In this document: piece after piece, positions 54,370-64,000 of the stretch
How the letters are laid out: the number at the start of each line of letters is the position of its first letter
Numbering within the stretch: the stretch's first letter is position 1
NCBI RefSeq assembly: GCF_016583795.1
Contig: NZ_NRRS01000008.1
Span: forward strand, 1-64,000
DNA length: 64,000 nucleotides
Origin: Rhabdochromatium marinum
Lineage (GTDB): Bacteria > Pseudomonadota > Gammaproteobacteria > Chromatiales > Chromatiaceae
Reading direction: 5' to 3'
Notes under the pieces: generated by a model
Seen by the model: only the letters and a program-made list of their open reading frames with translations
Told to the model about the DNA's origin: nothing
Databases searched by the model: none
Program-made: the position numbers and the translations under genes

Positions 54370-55617
54370 TCAGTCCTGTGGCTCGGCCGAGGTGCTGGGT
54401 GGAAGCTCGGCTGTGGTGTCGGAATCCGCTTGATCCGACACTGGTTTTAGCGCTGGAGCACGGTCTTCTGTTGCGGACTCAGTGGCCGCCTGAGCAGCAG
54501 CCGCTTTGGACACTGAATCAGGATGACTCGTGATGAGGTCGGCCCGATTAGTGTCAAGCAGGGAGCCGAGATCGAATTCCGACAGCAGGAAGTAGTACGG
54601 CTGCTGCTCAGATTTGAGCACAAAGTCCTGATTGGCTATTGCGACTGTGGCTTCAGTCTCAGCCTCAGCTGTGGTCTCAGTCTTAGCAGCGTCGGCTGCG
54701 TCAGCAATGAGATAGCGTTGGCTGTCGCCACCGGCCAAACCAATGTCGAGCACCAGCCTTGGTGACTCGGGATCAAAGCCGGCCGGCGCTGTGGTCCCCA
54801 GTACTTCGCGGTAGCTGAGATTGGCCAGATTGCTGAGCAGTTCATCGACCTTGGCAGTATCGACTTGGCCCGCAACCGTGCCCAAACTCCCATCCTTGCT
54901 ATCATTATCACCATCGCCATCGCGATCGCTACCGTTCTCGCCCGCACTCAGACTCCAGGTATCGTCCGCTTTTACCAGCGTCCAGTCAGCCGTGGCGATA
55001 CGCTGGATTTGATCGCGTTCCAGTTGCAACTGGTCGTGCGCGATCCAGTCATTAGGCTGGGCAGACAGGTTAAACACCTCGAAGCGCACATCATAGACAC
55101 CCTCGTCTCCGGCCGGGCGCAGATAGCGCCGCCGGAAACCGGGCGAGTCGCCCAGAATGAGCGTTGCCACTGGTTTCTGGCCGTCACTCAACACCAGACG
55201 CTCGGCAAAGGCATCATCAGCGACCTTGAAGCGTTCCCTGGCAGCCGCGCTGGTGGCAATTGGCAACGGACGACGCAGAGCGGCCAGCGTGTCGAGCAGA
55301 GACTCGACCCGGGTGGTCGCAGCGGGAAAGTCACCCAGTGTCTGAAGCACCCAACCGGAATCCGTGCGGCTCAGCACCAGAGGAGTCGTGTCCGCTTCGG
55401 TGCTAATTTCGATGCGCTTCGCCTGGGTAGCATCAAAGGTGACCAGCGGAGTGTCGGTGGCGGCCGGCGTGAGCCGCCCGCTTCCGCCGCTGACGGCCGC
55501 AAGCAGCAGTTGTAGCGCAAGCAGACCCGCCAGTCCCATGACCAGCGGCATGCGCAGAGCACTGGACCAACCGGAACCGCGCAACTGTTGAGAGACATCC
55601 AATGGGGTCTTGGTCAT
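54370..55617 (-). CDS. DUF4340 protein of a Gld-type ABC system
   Basis: 415 residues. One N-terminal membrane helix (MPLVMGLAGLLALQLLLAAV), then two DUF4340-type units (VTFDATQAKRIEISTE, SGWVLQTLGDFPA; LILGDSPGFRRRYLRPAGDEGVYDV; TADWTLVKADDTWSLSA). A low-complexity Ser/Asp/Glu-rich tail ends the protein. DUF4340 proteins commonly sit beside GldA-GldG type ABC transporter genes, as here: the stop of the next upstream gene is 3 bp before this start. Periplasmic role in an exporter or in surface assembly is inferred. Confidence 0.85.
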   Translation of the reverse strand: MTKTPLDVSQQLRGSGWSSALRMPLVMGLAGLLALQLLLAAVSGGSGRLTPAATDTPLVTFDATQAKRIEISTEADTTPLVLSRTDSGWVLQTLGDFPAATTRVESLLDTLAALRRPLPIATSAAARERFKVADDAFAERLVLSDGQKPVATLILGDSPGFRRRYLRPAGDEGVYDVRFEVFNLSAQPNDWIAHDQLQLERDQIQRIATADWTLVKADDTWSLSAGENGSDRDGDGDNDSKDGSLGTVAGQVDTAKVDELLSNLANLSYREVLGTTAPAGFDPESPRLVLDIGLAGGDSQRYLIADAADAAKTETTAEAETEATVAIANQDFVLKSEQQPYYFLLSEFDLGSLLDTNRADLITSHPDSVSKAAAAQAATESATEDRAPALKPVSDQADSDTTAELPPSTSAEPQD

Positions 55618-55620
55618 GGT

Positions 55621-58593
55621 TCAGCCCTCCAACATGGCCGCCTGGGCCCGTTCTTTACGTTGACGCAGCTTCCGATGGGCGACATAGACCAGCGCCAAGC
55701 CACCCAGAGCGAGGATGTAGTTGAAATACTCCCAGAACATGCGGCTGTCACGCCCAACCGGCTCCAACAGGCGACTGAACTGACCACGCCCACGCAGCGC
55801 CAGCAGGCCGCGATCTTCGAGCGACCATTCCACGGCATTCTGAATGAACTCCAGCGGTTTCAGATAACCGCTTTGCGTCGCCTCAGAGGCCAGGCTGATG
55901 GCGGTATCGGTCAGGAAGCTGGATGAGCCGATCAGGATCAGACGCGCAGCCGCTGGGGAATGATCGATCACACCGGAGATGACTGCAGGTGTGGTCGTGG
56001 TCGCGACGGTCTCCCCGGCATCGTCCTGCCCGGCATCCTGTTCAGCAGCGGTCTCCAGTAGATCAGAGCCCGCATCGCTGGCGACATCATCCTCTGGCTG
56101 ATCATCTTCCGGCTGAGCGAGCAGCGGCGAGGGCTGTCCGGCAAAGGCCGACTGAAAGGGGCCATGCACAGCAACTGCCAAGGTTTTGCGACCGATGTCC
56201 TCACCCGATGGGAAGCCCAGGGAGCCATAAACGGCAAAGTCCGGCTGCATGTTGGTGGAGGCACTGGTCCAGGCCTCGGGTGAGCTTTGCAGCAGCGTCT
56301 CAACCGCCTGGCCAGTCAGCTGACCATCCTCAGCCTCCAGGCGGCGAATCGGCACAGCCCAGTTCATGGTCAACTGCCCGAGGTTGGCAGTAATGCCACT
56401 GTCGGCCGCCAGGCTGTCGCCGCGCAGGTCGGGGAAGTAGGGATAATCGAGCGTCTGGATCTCCTCGACCGTGAATCCGCCAAGATCGCGCTGCACCGGA
56501 ATCGGAAAGGGCGTGTTGCGCGGATCCAGCACCAGCGCCGGCTGGAGTTCCAGACCAAGCTGGGCCAGCCAGTCTTCCAACCCGGTGCTCTGGAGGCTGG
56601 CGTTGATGTCACCACCGCTCAGATCAATGTCAAAGGGCGAGGCAGCCATAATCACAGTGCCGCCCTGCATCAGGAACTGATCGACTGCAAAACGCTGCTT
56701 GGCACCGAAGTCCTGCGGCCCCACCACCAGCAGCAGATCCGCATCGGTCGGCACCTGCCCAGCGGCCAAATCGGTCGGACGCAGATTAAAATTCTCGCGC
56801 AGGCTTTCCTGCAAGAGCTGATACCCAGGGCCGCCCCCTGAGCCGAATGGCGCGCCCATCAAGCCGCCACCGCTGGGTTCTGGCGTATAAAGCGCCAGGG
56901 TACGCAACACACCGGGGGCGAAGCGCTTGATACCAGCGGTAAGCGCCCGTTCCAGACCGGCCTTGTCCAGTGTCTCGGGCAGGGGCACCGGCACGGTGGT
57001 GCCGCCCTGTTCCAGCAACAAGGAGAAATAGAACGGGGTGGGATTGAGCAGGTCGAGAATCAGCGGGGCAATGCCATAGCGCTCGGCGATGTCATCGGCC
57101 AGGGCCGGATCGGCGGCCGGATCAGTGATCTCAACACTGAAGCGCTCCCCGCCCTGAGCATCCAACTCGGCGGCCACGGCTTCGAGATCCTCGCGCAATG
57201 CCGGCAATGGCTCAGGCAGGCTGTCTGGCGCAGAGACGAAGGCACGCAGACGGATGGGCGGCTGAATACCCGCGAACAGCTCGCCGCCGCCCTGATACCC
57301 ATAGAGCACCTTCTTAATGGTCCGCGTCAGATCATATTCTGGATTGCGCAGCTGCACATCCAGATCGGTCTCACCACGCGCCTTAACATCAATCAGGTCG
57401 CGAAAGTTGAGCGTACTGTATTCATCGCCATATTTGACCAAAATATCGAAATAGGAATTGACCACCGAAGCCTGATACTTGGTCGCGGTCTGGAAGGCGA
57501 CCGGCTGAATGCCATATTGCTCGCCAGCCTCACGCTCCAGCTCCGGCGACTCAGCCGGATCGACAAATTCCACCTGCACCCGGCCCTGACCGGCCACCTG
57601 ATACTCGCGCAGCAGATCACGCAGTTGCGGCACCAGAGGCGCGAGCAGCGGATGGGTGTTAGCACTGAAATAGCCGCGAATCAACAGCGGCTCTTCAAGC
57701 TGACTGAGATAGTTTTTGGTCGCCTCGGAGAGACTGTAGAGCTTGCCCGCAGTCAGATCAGCACGCAGCTCGGTGGCCTGTTGCAACCACAGGTTGGCCG
57801 CCAGCAGATTGGCCGCCGTGAGTCCGACTATCAGACTCCAGCGATGATGCCGCACTGGACGGTCAGAGTTCGCTGCCCAGCGCAGGCGTTCCAGGCTGTC
57901 GATGGTCAGGGCCAGAAAGACACCGACCAGACTCAGGTAGTAGTAGAGATCGCGCAGATCGATCACGCCACGGGTGATGGAGGCAAAACGCGAACCGCTG
58001 CCAAGCAGGCGCAGCCATTCACCGCCATCGTGCCCAAACAGAGCGGTCAGGGCGGGCGAACCAATCAGATAAAAGAGCGCACAGATGAGCGTAGTGCCGA
58101 TCAGGGCCACGATGGGATTATCCGTGCGTGCCGAAACAAAAAGCCCAATGGCCAGATAAGCCGCTGCCAGCAGCAGAGTGGCCAAATAGGCACCGAACAC
58201 CGGCCCCCAGTCGAGTGGTCCCAGGATGGCAACCGTGACCGGCAGCGGCCAGGTCAGCGCCAGCGCAATGGCGACCAACGCCCAGGCAGCAAGGAATTTA
58301 CCCAGCACCAGACGCCAGGTCGGCACCGGCAGGGTGGCCAGCAGCTCGAAAGTCCCGGCGCGTCGCTCCTCACTCCACAGGCGCATGGTCAGCGCCGCAG
58401 CGAGGAAAATCAGCAGCACCGGCATCCAGTCAAACAGTGGCCGCGTGTCGGCAATGTTGCGGGCGAAGAAACCTTCAGCCCAAAAAAACACGAACAGACA
58501 GGCCGCGAGAAAGGCACCAATGAACAAATACGCCACCGGGGAGCCGAAAAAGGATGCCAGCTCCTTGCGGGCGATACGAATGATCTCAGCCAT
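55621..58593 (-). CDS. ABC permease fused to a GldG-like extracytoplasmic domain
   Basis: 990 residues from ATG 58593. The first ~235 residues are an ABC-2 type permease of six helices (RIARKELASFFGSPVAYLFIGAFLAACLFVFF). After a linker and another helix (WSLIVGLTAANLLAANLWL), a long GldG-type region runs from ~290 to the end (TAGKLYSLSEATKNYLSQLEEPLLIRGYFS, QYGIQPVAFQ, LLVVGPQDF) with a C-terminal helix (YFNYILALGGLALVYVAH). It shares an 8-bp overlap (ATGGCTGA) with the ATPase gene before it and is followed by DUF4340 at 3 bp. In Bacteroidetes the separate GldF and GldG act with GldA in gliding; the substrate in this lineage is unknown. Confidence 0.88.
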   Translation of the reverse strand: MAEIIRIARKELASFFGSPVAYLFIGAFLAACLFVFFWAEGFFARNIADTRPLFDWMPVLLIFLAAALTMRLWSEERRAGTFELLATLPVPTWRLVLGKFLAAWALVAIALALTWPLPVTVAILGPLDWGPVFGAYLATLLLAAAYLAIGLFVSARTDNPIVALIGTTLICALFYLIGSPALTALFGHDGGEWLRLLGSGSRFASITRGVIDLRDLYYYLSLVGVFLALTIDSLERLRWAANSDRPVRHHRWSLIVGLTAANLLAANLWLQQATELRADLTAGKLYSLSEATKNYLSQLEEPLLIRGYFSANTHPLLAPLVPQLRDLLREYQVAGQGRVQVEFVDPAESPELEREAGEQYGIQPVAFQTATKYQASVVNSYFDILVKYGDEYSTLNFRDLIDVKARGETDLDVQLRNPEYDLTRTIKKVLYGYQGGGELFAGIQPPIRLRAFVSAPDSLPEPLPALREDLEAVAAELDAQGGERFSVEITDPAADPALADDIAERYGIAPLILDLLNPTPFYFSLLLEQGGTTVPVPLPETLDKAGLERALTAGIKRFAPGVLRTLALYTPEPSGGGLMGAPFGSGGGPGYQLLQESLRENFNLRPTDLAAGQVPTDADLLLVVGPQDFGAKQRFAVDQFLMQGGTVIMAASPFDIDLSGGDINASLQSTGLEDWLAQLGLELQPALVLDPRNTPFPIPVQRDLGGFTVEEIQTLDYPYFPDLRGDSLAADSGITANLGQLTMNWAVPIRRLEAEDGQLTGQAVETLLQSSPEAWTSASTNMQPDFAVYGSLGFPSGEDIGRKTLAVAVHGPFQSAFAGQPSPLLAQPEDDQPEDDVASDAGSDLLETAAEQDAGQDDAGETVATTTTPAVISGVIDHSPAAARLILIGSSSFLTDTAISLASEATQSGYLKPLEFIQNAVEWSLEDRGLLALRGRGQFSRLLEPVGRDSRMFWEYFNYILALGGLALVYVAHRKLRQRKERAQAAMLEG

Positions 58594-59617
58594 GCGCCAC
58601 CTCCGCTGTACGGTCGCGGGTGGCGGACGAAGTGCTGTTGCCTGGCTGTCCAGGATCTGACACCGCCTTGAACAGCGCTTCCAGATCATACGACTCGGGT
58701 TCCAGGCGGTACAGCGACCAGCCACGGTCATGAATCAGGCGCGCGATGCGTGGCGCCAGCGCAGTGGCATCGGCGGTGCCCAATGCATAGCTGTGGCGCG
58801 GTGCCGATGCTGATCCTGTTCCTGCCCCTGCTCCTGATTCGGCATCACTGGCCAGTGGTTCGACCTCAGTCACACCTTCAGCGGCAGCCAAGGCCGCGCG
58901 GGCACTGTCATCCGGCTGATCCAGGGTCACCAGCAGGCGTGGCGTTCCGGCCAGTTCACCAAGCTGGCAATCCCGCGCCAAGCGCCCGGCACGCATGATC
59001 AGCACCCGCTCACACACCGCCTCGACCTCCTGGAGAATATGCGTGGAAACCATCACCGTCGCCTGCTCGGCCAGCTCGCGGATCAGCTCACGCATGTGCT
59101 GAATCTGCGAGGGATCGAGCCCATTGGTCGGCTCGTCCAGAATGAGAATATCCGGTTCATGCAGAATGGCCTGCGCTACACCCAGGCGCTGGCGATAACC
59201 GCGCGACAGGGTCGCCACCTGGGCACTGGCCTTGGCCTCCAGCGCGGTGCGCTCAATGGCGCGGCGCATGGCCCTGGCCCGCGCGGCCCCCTCAATCCCA
59301 CGCAGCGCCGCCTGATAGTCGAGATGATCGAGCACCGTCATCTCCGGGTACAGCGGGCAGTTCTCCGGCAGATAGCCGATGTGGCGCTGCGCAGCGCGGC
59401 GTCCGTCACGCCCAGAAAGGGTGATGTCATAACCGGCGATGCGCAGGGTTCCGCCGCTCGGCTCCAAAAAGCCGGTCAGCATTTTCATAATGGTCGTCTT
59501 GCCGGCCCCGTTGTGGCCCAACAAGCCGACAATCTCACGGCGACCGATGTCGAAGGACACCCGGTCCACTGCCTTGAGCGCCCCATAATGGCGGCTCAAA
59601 TCGCGTACTTCTAGCAT
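58586..59617 (-). CDS. ABC transporter ATP-binding protein (GldA-like)
   Basis: 343 residues. Walker A LLGHNGAGKTTIMKMLTG, the Q-loop region YLPENCPLY, the signature LSRGYRQRLGVAQAI, Walker B ILILDEPTNGLDPS and the switch STHILQE. A ~100-residue C-terminal extension with an Ala/Ser/Gly-rich linker is seen in this subfamily. Powers the permease/GldG protein encoded next. The gene starts a three-gene operon and is separated by 222 bp from the divergent small gene. Confidence 0.92.
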   Translation of the reverse strand: MLEVRDLSRHYGALKAVDRVSFDIGRREIVGLLGHNGAGKTTIMKMLTGFLEPSGGTLRIAGYDITLSGRDGRRAAQRHIGYLPENCPLYPEMTVLDHLDYQAALRGIEGAARARAMRRAIERTALEAKASAQVATLSRGYRQRLGVAQAILHEPDILILDEPTNGLDPSQIQHMRELIRELAEQATVMVSTHILQEVEAVCERVLIMRAGRLARDCQLGELAGTPRLLVTLDQPDDSARAALAAAEGVTEVEPLASDAESGAGAGTGSASAPRHSYALGTADATALAPRIARLIHDRGWSLYRLEPESYDLEALFKAVSDPGQPGNSTSSATRDRTAEVAHG

Positions 59618-59839
59618 GGCGCCTCTCCTTGTGTTCTGCTACGGACAGCGTCCGTTAAGTCGCGCAATTTGAATGCAGAGCGACGCGTTCAGGCAAGCCC
59701 TGAAGCATGACGATTTGTTAAGGAAATGACCAACCCTGTCGCGCTAATCCGGCATACTGTGCCAATTCCCGATCAGCCGACTGTCGCCCTCCCCTTCATG
59801 CTTGTTTATATCAGCATTTTCATCTAAAAGGAGATTGCC

Positions 59840-60262
59840 ATGCCTTCGAAGAACGATCCCCTCAGTTCACGCGACCTGCTGGCCCGCATTGGACTGGATC
59901 AGAACCTTGGCAGTGATCTGCTCGAAGACGAGCCGCTGCCCGATTTGAGTGGCGATCCCTGTGCGGCGCTTCAGGAGCGGGCCCGGCTCTTTGCGCAAAC
60001 CCACAAGTTCAAGCCAGGCGACCTGGTGACCTGGAAGCCGGGGCTGAAAAACCGCCGCGTCCCGCGCAGCAATCAGCCGGTGGTGGTGCTTGAGGTGCTC
60101 AGCGAGCCGGTGTTCGACAGCGATCGCGACTCGGGTAGCCCCTACTTCCACGAACCACTCGATCTGGTGCTCGGACTTTTCGTCGAAAACGGCCCCAATC
60201 GCGGCGACTTCCTCAGCTGGCATTTCGACAGCCGCCGTTTTCAGCCCTGGGCTGATCGGTAA
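59840..60262 (+). CDS. Conserved hypothetical protein (140 aa)
   Basis: 140 residues, soluble, with a beta-rich middle ([34 protein letters not shown]) resembling an SH3-like barrel and an aromatic ending ([15 protein letters not shown]). AAAAGGAG lies seven bases before the start. It is 2 bp before yaiI, so the two may be co-transcribed. Not recognised. The 222 bp upstream holds its promoter and that of the divergent ABC operon; I see no clear box. Confidence 0.65.
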   Translation: MPSKNDPLSSRDLLARIGLDQNLGSDLLEDEPLPDLSGDPCAALQERARLFAQTHKFKPGDLVTWKPGLKNRRVPRSNQPVVVLEVLSEPVFDSDRDSGSPYFHEPLDLVLGLFVENGPNRGDFLSWHFDSRRFQPWADR

Positions 60263-60264
60263 TC

Positions 60265-60726
60265 ATGCATATCTGGGTCGATGCCGACGCCTGTCCTGCG
60301 GTGATCAAGGACATTCTTTACCGCGCGGCACAGCGGGTTCATGTTGCGCTGACACTGGTGGCCAACCAAGCCTTGCAGACGCCGCCCTCGCCATTGATCC
60401 GCTCGGTTCAGGTTCAGCGTGGCTTTGATGTGGCGGATCGACATATCACCGAGCATGCACAACCTGGGGATCTGGTGATTACTGCCGACATCCCCCTGGC
60501 GGCGGATGTCATCGAGCGGGGCGCTGAAGCCATGAGCCCGCGCGGCGAGTATTTCACCACAGAGAATATCCGCGAGCGACTAGCCTTGCGGGATATGCTG
60601 AGTGAACTGCGGGATAGCGGAGTGGTCACCGGCGGCCCGCCACCGTTGAGCCGAACCGATCGCCAGGCGTTCGCCAATGCACTGGACAGAAAATTGCAGC
60701 TTTTTTTACGGAGCCAACCCGAATGA
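60265..60726 (+). CDS. yaiI: YaiI/YqxD family protein (DUF188)
   Basis: 153 residues. DUF188 signatures: [47 protein letters not shown] and a C-terminal [13 protein letters not shown]. The family has a PIN-like fold and conserved acidic residues, suggesting nuclease activity, not proved. Its stop overlaps the next start (ATGA). Confidence 0.92.
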   Translation: MHIWVDADACPAVIKDILYRAAQRVHVALTLVANQALQTPPSPLIRSVQVQRGFDVADRHITEHAQPGDLVITADIPLAADVIERGAEAMSPRGEYFTTENIRERLALRDMLSELRDSGVVTGGPPPLSRTDRQAFANALDRKLQLFLRSQPE

Positions 60727-61124
60727 ACGCAGCATCCACACCAGCCCTGATGGCTGTGACCCTAAACGGCATTGCGCAACTGGAGTATGACCGCACCAAG
60801 CCGCTGCCGGATTATCAGGGGGCGTATCTGGCGCAAATGGACCAGCGCATGAATGAAGAAGGCGTTGTTCAGGATGACCAACATATTCTCTCGCCCGATC
60901 TGGGCCAGAAAGCGCAGTTCATTGCGGCCAATCTGACGGAAGCCATTATTTCCAATAATGAAGCACTGGCGGCGGCTATGTGTACCTGGCTGGCGACTCG
61001 AATGCCGGATTTGCACCAGGTGAAAATCCAGCAGCAGGAGGCTGGCTATGAGATTCACCTCGATTTCACCGAACCCTATGTGAAGCAGCACCCAGTTCGC
61101 TTCGGCCTCCCTGGCACAGCTTAA
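60723..61124 (+). CDS. Conserved hypothetical protein (133 aa)
   Basis: 133 residues, no membrane segment or signal peptide. Sequence includes [28 protein letters not shown] and a C-terminal [10 protein letters not shown]. The start overlaps the yaiI stop by 4 bp. It converges on relA with a 5-bp gap. Function not recognised. Confidence 0.65.
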   Translation: MNAASTPALMAVTLNGIAQLEYDRTKPLPDYQGAYLAQMDQRMNEEGVVQDDQHILSPDLGQKAQFIAANLTEAIISNNEALAAAMCTWLATRMPDLHQVKIQQQEAGYEIHLDFTEPYVKQHPVRFGLPGTA

Positions 61125-61129
61125 GCGCC

Positions 61130-63421
61130 CTAAACCCGCTTCACCTCCAACACATCGGGGAGTTGACGCAATTTGTTCAACACCCGATCCAGCTCATCAA
61201 TGCTGGCAATGCGCAGAGTGAAGCGCATATTGGCCACATCCGCGCGCCGGTCGCTCTGAGTGGTCAGGCCGGTGACATCGGCCTGGGCGTCGGCCAGTGC
61301 GGCGGAGACATCGCGCAGCAGCCCGCGATAATCGACCGCTAGCAACCGCACATCGACAGAAAAACGGGTATTGGCCGATTGCTCAGCCCACAGAGCGTCA
61401 ACCAGGCGCTCGCGATCACCAGGCGGCAGATTGGCAATATTACGGCAGCTTTGCCGGTGGATACGGATCCCGCGCCCGCGAGTGACGAAGCCGACAATGG
61501 GGTCGCGCGGCACCGGCTTGCAACAACTGGCGATCTGAGTCATCAAATCCCCAACCCCTTGCACCAGAATGCCGGGTTCGTGGCGTTCCGCTGCGGCATG
61601 TTCTGAACGCCGCTGACGTGGTTTGAATGTCAGCGGATGCGTGACTTCATTCGCATTCGCATTGGAATCGGCATGAGCATTGGCATTAGCACTGTCAGTC
61701 GCCGACAGACGTGACTCGCCAACCAGCCGCGCAATCACCCCGACGTTCAGGTCGCCGCGACCAATGGCGGCCAGCACATCCTCGCCGCGCTGCAAATTAT
61801 AGCGCGGGGCAATTTTATCCAGCATCGGCTTGCTGTCATCCAGCCCCAAGCGCGCCAGTTCCCGATCGAGCGTCACGCGCCCCTCACTCAGATGGCGGTC
61901 GAAGTCCTGCGCCTTGAACCACTGGCGCACCCGATTGCGCGCCTTGGAAGTCACCAGATAGTGCTGATGCGGACTCAGCCAGTCGCGGCTGGGAGTGGCA
62001 TTTTTCTGGGTCAGAATTTCCACCGACTCACCACTAGCGAGTTTGTGGGTCAGCGGCACAATACGACCATTGACCCGCGCGCCGCGACAGCGATGGCCGA
62101 TCTCAGAGTGGATAGCGTAAGCAAAATCCAGCGGCGTCGCCCCTCTGGGCAACTCAATCACTTTGGCTTGGGGCGTCAGCACATAGACATGCGAGGGCTC
62201 GCATTCCGCCTTAAAGCGCGCCAGCAACTCGCCGCTCTGATCGCAGTCGCTTTGCAGTTCCAGCCAGCTGCGCATCCACACCACACGACGCTGAAAATCG
62301 GCATCATGCCCCGCCGCTTCCTTATAAGCCCAGTGCGCCGCCACGCCCAGTTCAGCATGCTCGTGCATCTCCTGGGTGCGAATCTGCACTTCCAGAGGCT
62401 TGTCGCCGGGGCCAATCACTGCCGTGTGCAGCGAACGGTACAAATTGCCCTTGGGGGTGGCAATATAGTCATCGAACTCGTGGGGGATATGCTTCCAGAG
62501 TCCGTGCACCACACCCAGCGCGGCATAGCACTCGGGAATGTCAGTGACGATCACCCGCAGCGCGCGCAGATCAAAGATCTGCTCAATATCCACTCCTTTG
62601 CGGCGCATTTTGCGCCAGATGCTGAAAATGTGCTTGGGCCGACCGCTGATTTTCGCGTCCAGTCCGGCGCGCTCGAACTCCTGGTGCAACAGCGCAATCA
62701 CGGCGGCGATATAGTCCTGCCGCTCGGCACGGCGCTCGCTCAACGCCGCGGCAACGCGCTTGTATTCCTCGGGCTGCGAGTAGCGCAGCGCCAAATCCTC
62801 CAGCTCCCACTTGATCTGCCAGACCCCGAGCCGATTGGCCAGGGGCGCATAGACCCGTTCGGTATCCTCGGCCAGCACCCGCTGGCGGGTGCGATCCAGC
62901 GACTTGGCCGAGCGCATCAGGTGCAGGCGATCGGCCAGCACCACCAGCACCACACGCACATCCTCGGCGATGCCCAGCAGCAGACGGCGCAGATTCTCCT
63001 CATGCTCATGCTGGTCTTTCTCGGCAATGATGCGCTCAACCTTGGTCAGTTGGCCGATGCGCCCGAGATCCGCCACCATGCGTGCAATGCCGGGGCCGAA
63101 GCGCTCCGCCAGCCCGACTTCGGTGAGCTGATGCCGCCCGAGGCAGCCGTTCAGCAAGGCCGCGCAGAGCGTCTCTGCATCCATGCGCAGATTGAACAGA
63201 ATATCCGCCGCGCCGAGTCGGTGACGCGCTTCGGTCTCGCCGGTATCCAGGCAGGCTGCGGCACGACAGTCGATCATCAGCCCGCACGCAGCCGCGATGC
63301 GTTCGCAATCGGCGGGCGCATAATGCGCATGCAGCTCGCGCAGCCACAACTCAGCGGCTGGACCATCCTCCAGCGTTGGATCAGGAAGCGTCGAGGTGGA
63401 CTGAACCATGAAATCTGACAC
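61130..63421 (-). CDS. relA: (p)ppGpp synthetase RelA
   Basis: 763 residues from GTG 63421 (759 from ATG 63409). The N-terminal hydrolase-like domain lacks the HD/ED motif of SpoT (FNLRMDAETLCAALLNGCLG in its place), so it is probably synthesis-only. The synthetase domain has KHIFSIWRKM, FDLRALRVIVTD, EFDDYIATPKGNLYRSLHTAV and VQIRTQEMHEHAELGVAAHWAYK. A TGS domain (VYVLTPQAKVIELPRGATPLDFAYAIHSEIGHRC) and a Cys-containing then ACT C-terminal part follow. It makes (p)ppGpp on stalled ribosomes in the stringent response. A short Ala/Asn/Asp insert (ANANAHADSNANAN) lies after the TGS region. Confidence 0.95.
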   Translation of the reverse strand: MSDFMVQSTSTLPDPTLEDGPAAELWLRELHAHYAPADCERIAAACGLMIDCRAAACLDTGETEARHRLGAADILFNLRMDAETLCAALLNGCLGRHQLTEVGLAERFGPGIARMVADLGRIGQLTKVERIIAEKDQHEHEENLRRLLLGIAEDVRVVLVVLADRLHLMRSAKSLDRTRQRVLAEDTERVYAPLANRLGVWQIKWELEDLALRYSQPEEYKRVAAALSERRAERQDYIAAVIALLHQEFERAGLDAKISGRPKHIFSIWRKMRRKGVDIEQIFDLRALRVIVTDIPECYAALGVVHGLWKHIPHEFDDYIATPKGNLYRSLHTAVIGPGDKPLEVQIRTQEMHEHAELGVAAHWAYKEAAGHDADFQRRVVWMRSWLELQSDCDQSGELLARFKAECEPSHVYVLTPQAKVIELPRGATPLDFAYAIHSEIGHRCRGARVNGRIVPLTHKLASGESVEILTQKNATPSRDWLSPHQHYLVTSKARNRVRQWFKAQDFDRHLSEGRVTLDRELARLGLDDSKPMLDKIAPRYNLQRGEDVLAAIGRGDLNVGVIARLVGESRLSATDSANANAHADSNANANEVTHPLTFKPRQRRSEHAAAERHEPGILVQGVGDLMTQIASCCKPVPRDPIVGFVTRGRGIRIHRQSCRNIANLPPGDRERLVDALWAEQSANTRFSVDVRLLAVDYRGLLRDVSAALADAQADVTGLTTQSDRRADVANMRFTLRIASIDELDRVLNKLRQLPDVLEVKRV

Positions 63422-63473
63422 ACTCTAAACAGGTAATGAAAAACAGACGCGCGGGCTCGCAACTGGCATGCGG

Positions 63474-63998
63474 CTAGCGACTGGCCCGACGGCGGATGCT
63501 CAGCTGTTGCTCGCGCCTGATCAACAGCTGCCGGGTGCGCTCCGTAGCGGCACCGCCAAAGCGCAGCGGGAGATAGAGCTGTAACCACTGGAGTAAGGCG
63601 TGAGCCAGATCCGGGCGCGCGTCTGCCGCGCGGCGGAGGTAATCGCGCGGTCCCTCGCCGGGACGACGCGGCAGCCCCACCCGCGCCAGGCGCTGGCACA
63701 GGCGCGCATAGCTGCGCTCGACCGGATCAACCGGCCAGCGCTGCCGCGCCAGCCAGGCGTGCAAGCCCAGCATCAGCACTGCAGCACCGCTCGCCAGCCC
63801 CAGCACCAGACCATAGGCGCCCAGATGCTCCAGCCCCAGTGCTTCCAGCAGGCGTTGCTGACGGCGGCTGGAAAAATTCACCACCCAGTTGTTCCACCCG
63901 GCATTGGCCGCATCGGCCAGCAGCCGCAAGCTGTGCGCCAAGCGCCCCAGACCGCTGTCGCGCGTCACTCGAAAGCGCAGCGGCGCCGTGCCGCCGAG
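63474..63998 (-). CDS. TgpA-like transglutaminase membrane protein, C-terminal part (truncated by window edge)
   Basis: About 174 codons at the right edge, open beyond it. Contains a GW-NNWVVNFSSRRQQRLLEALGL motif, a hydrophobic helix (LVLGLASGAAVLMLGLHAW) and a DUF4129-like C-terminal domain (YARLCQRLARVGLPRRPGEGPRDYLRRAA). These match the end of DUF3488/TgpA membrane transglutaminases. The GTG at 63968 is not taken as the start because homology continues upstream to the edge. The transglutaminase core is outside the window. Confidence 0.75.
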   Translation of the reverse strand, partial: LGGTAPLRFRVTRDSGLGRLAHSLRLLADAANAGWNNWVVNFSSRRQQRLLEALGLEHLGAYGLVLGLASGAAVLMLGLHAWLARQRWPVDPVERSYARLCQRLARVGLPRRPGEGPRDYLRRAADARPDLAHALLQWLQLYLPLRFGGAATERTRQLLIRREQQLSIRRRASR

Positions 63999-64000
63999 AT

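Overview
The window looks like the chromosome of a GC-rich gammaproteobacterium, probably a Chromatiales (purple-sulfur-type) organism. This rests on gene content (MnmA-HflD, petABC next to sspAB, a CheA/CheD-type chemotaxis operon, Gld-type ABC genes, RelA) and on the style of the proteins. No 16S gene or pigment gene is present to confirm it.

Layout. 1-780: 3' half of an IscB (OMEGA, RNA-guided) nuclease gene with the hairpin end of its IS200/IS605-like element. 782-3675: agmatine deiminase, mnmA and hflD. 3693-9801: a large membrane GGDEF-EAL protein converging on mutS. 9852-11311: two unknown membrane-associated proteins. 11339-17170 (minus strand): a zinc-ribbon acidic protein, a 57-residue membrane ORF, xpaC and telA, apparently one operon, interrupted between xpaC and telA by a complete IS607-family element (tnpA serine recombinase, tnpB nuclease, candidate omega RNA). 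The insertion can be reconstructed to the base: joining the flanks at a GG restores an xpaC stop that overlaps the telA start.

17278-25108 is an accessory block of exported or surface proteins with lower GC in places: a two-domain DUF1566/Lcl protein with segments resembling the variable regions of diversity-generating retroelements, an acyltransferase, a parvulin, a secreted protein with a 12-bp tandem repeat, a surface-type protein and an NTF2-like protein. 25272-33889: a multidomain glycosyltransferase, kdsD, gspD and a TraB/PrgY protein. 33936-41169: sspAB, the cytochrome bc1 operon petABC, a Nif3-like protein, a periplasmic cyclophilin and an orphan solute-binding protein that follows a hybrid histidine kinase (41173-43878).

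44185-52542 is a chemotaxis operon in the order cheY, STAS, cheA, mcp, cheW, cheR, cheD, cheB. Its CheA carries two matches to the MshEN c-di-GMP-binding motif between the phosphotransfer and dimerisation domains. A PAS/degenerate-GGDEF/EAL phosphodiesterase follows, converging on it, and the 5' region of the window holds a further GGDEF-EAL protein, so a c-di-GMP link to chemotaxis is plausible. 54370-59617 is a Gld-type ABC exporter system. 59840-61124 holds yaiI between two unknown genes, then relA and the C-terminal part of a TgpA-like transglutaminase at the edge.

The most unusual items are the two OMEGA-nuclease loci with a base-level insertion footprint, the DUF1566 variable-region signature, the MshEN-like repeats in CheA, and the zinc-ribbon/small membrane protein/XpaC/TelA gene set. 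All functional statements come from reading motifs by eye; no database search was possible.
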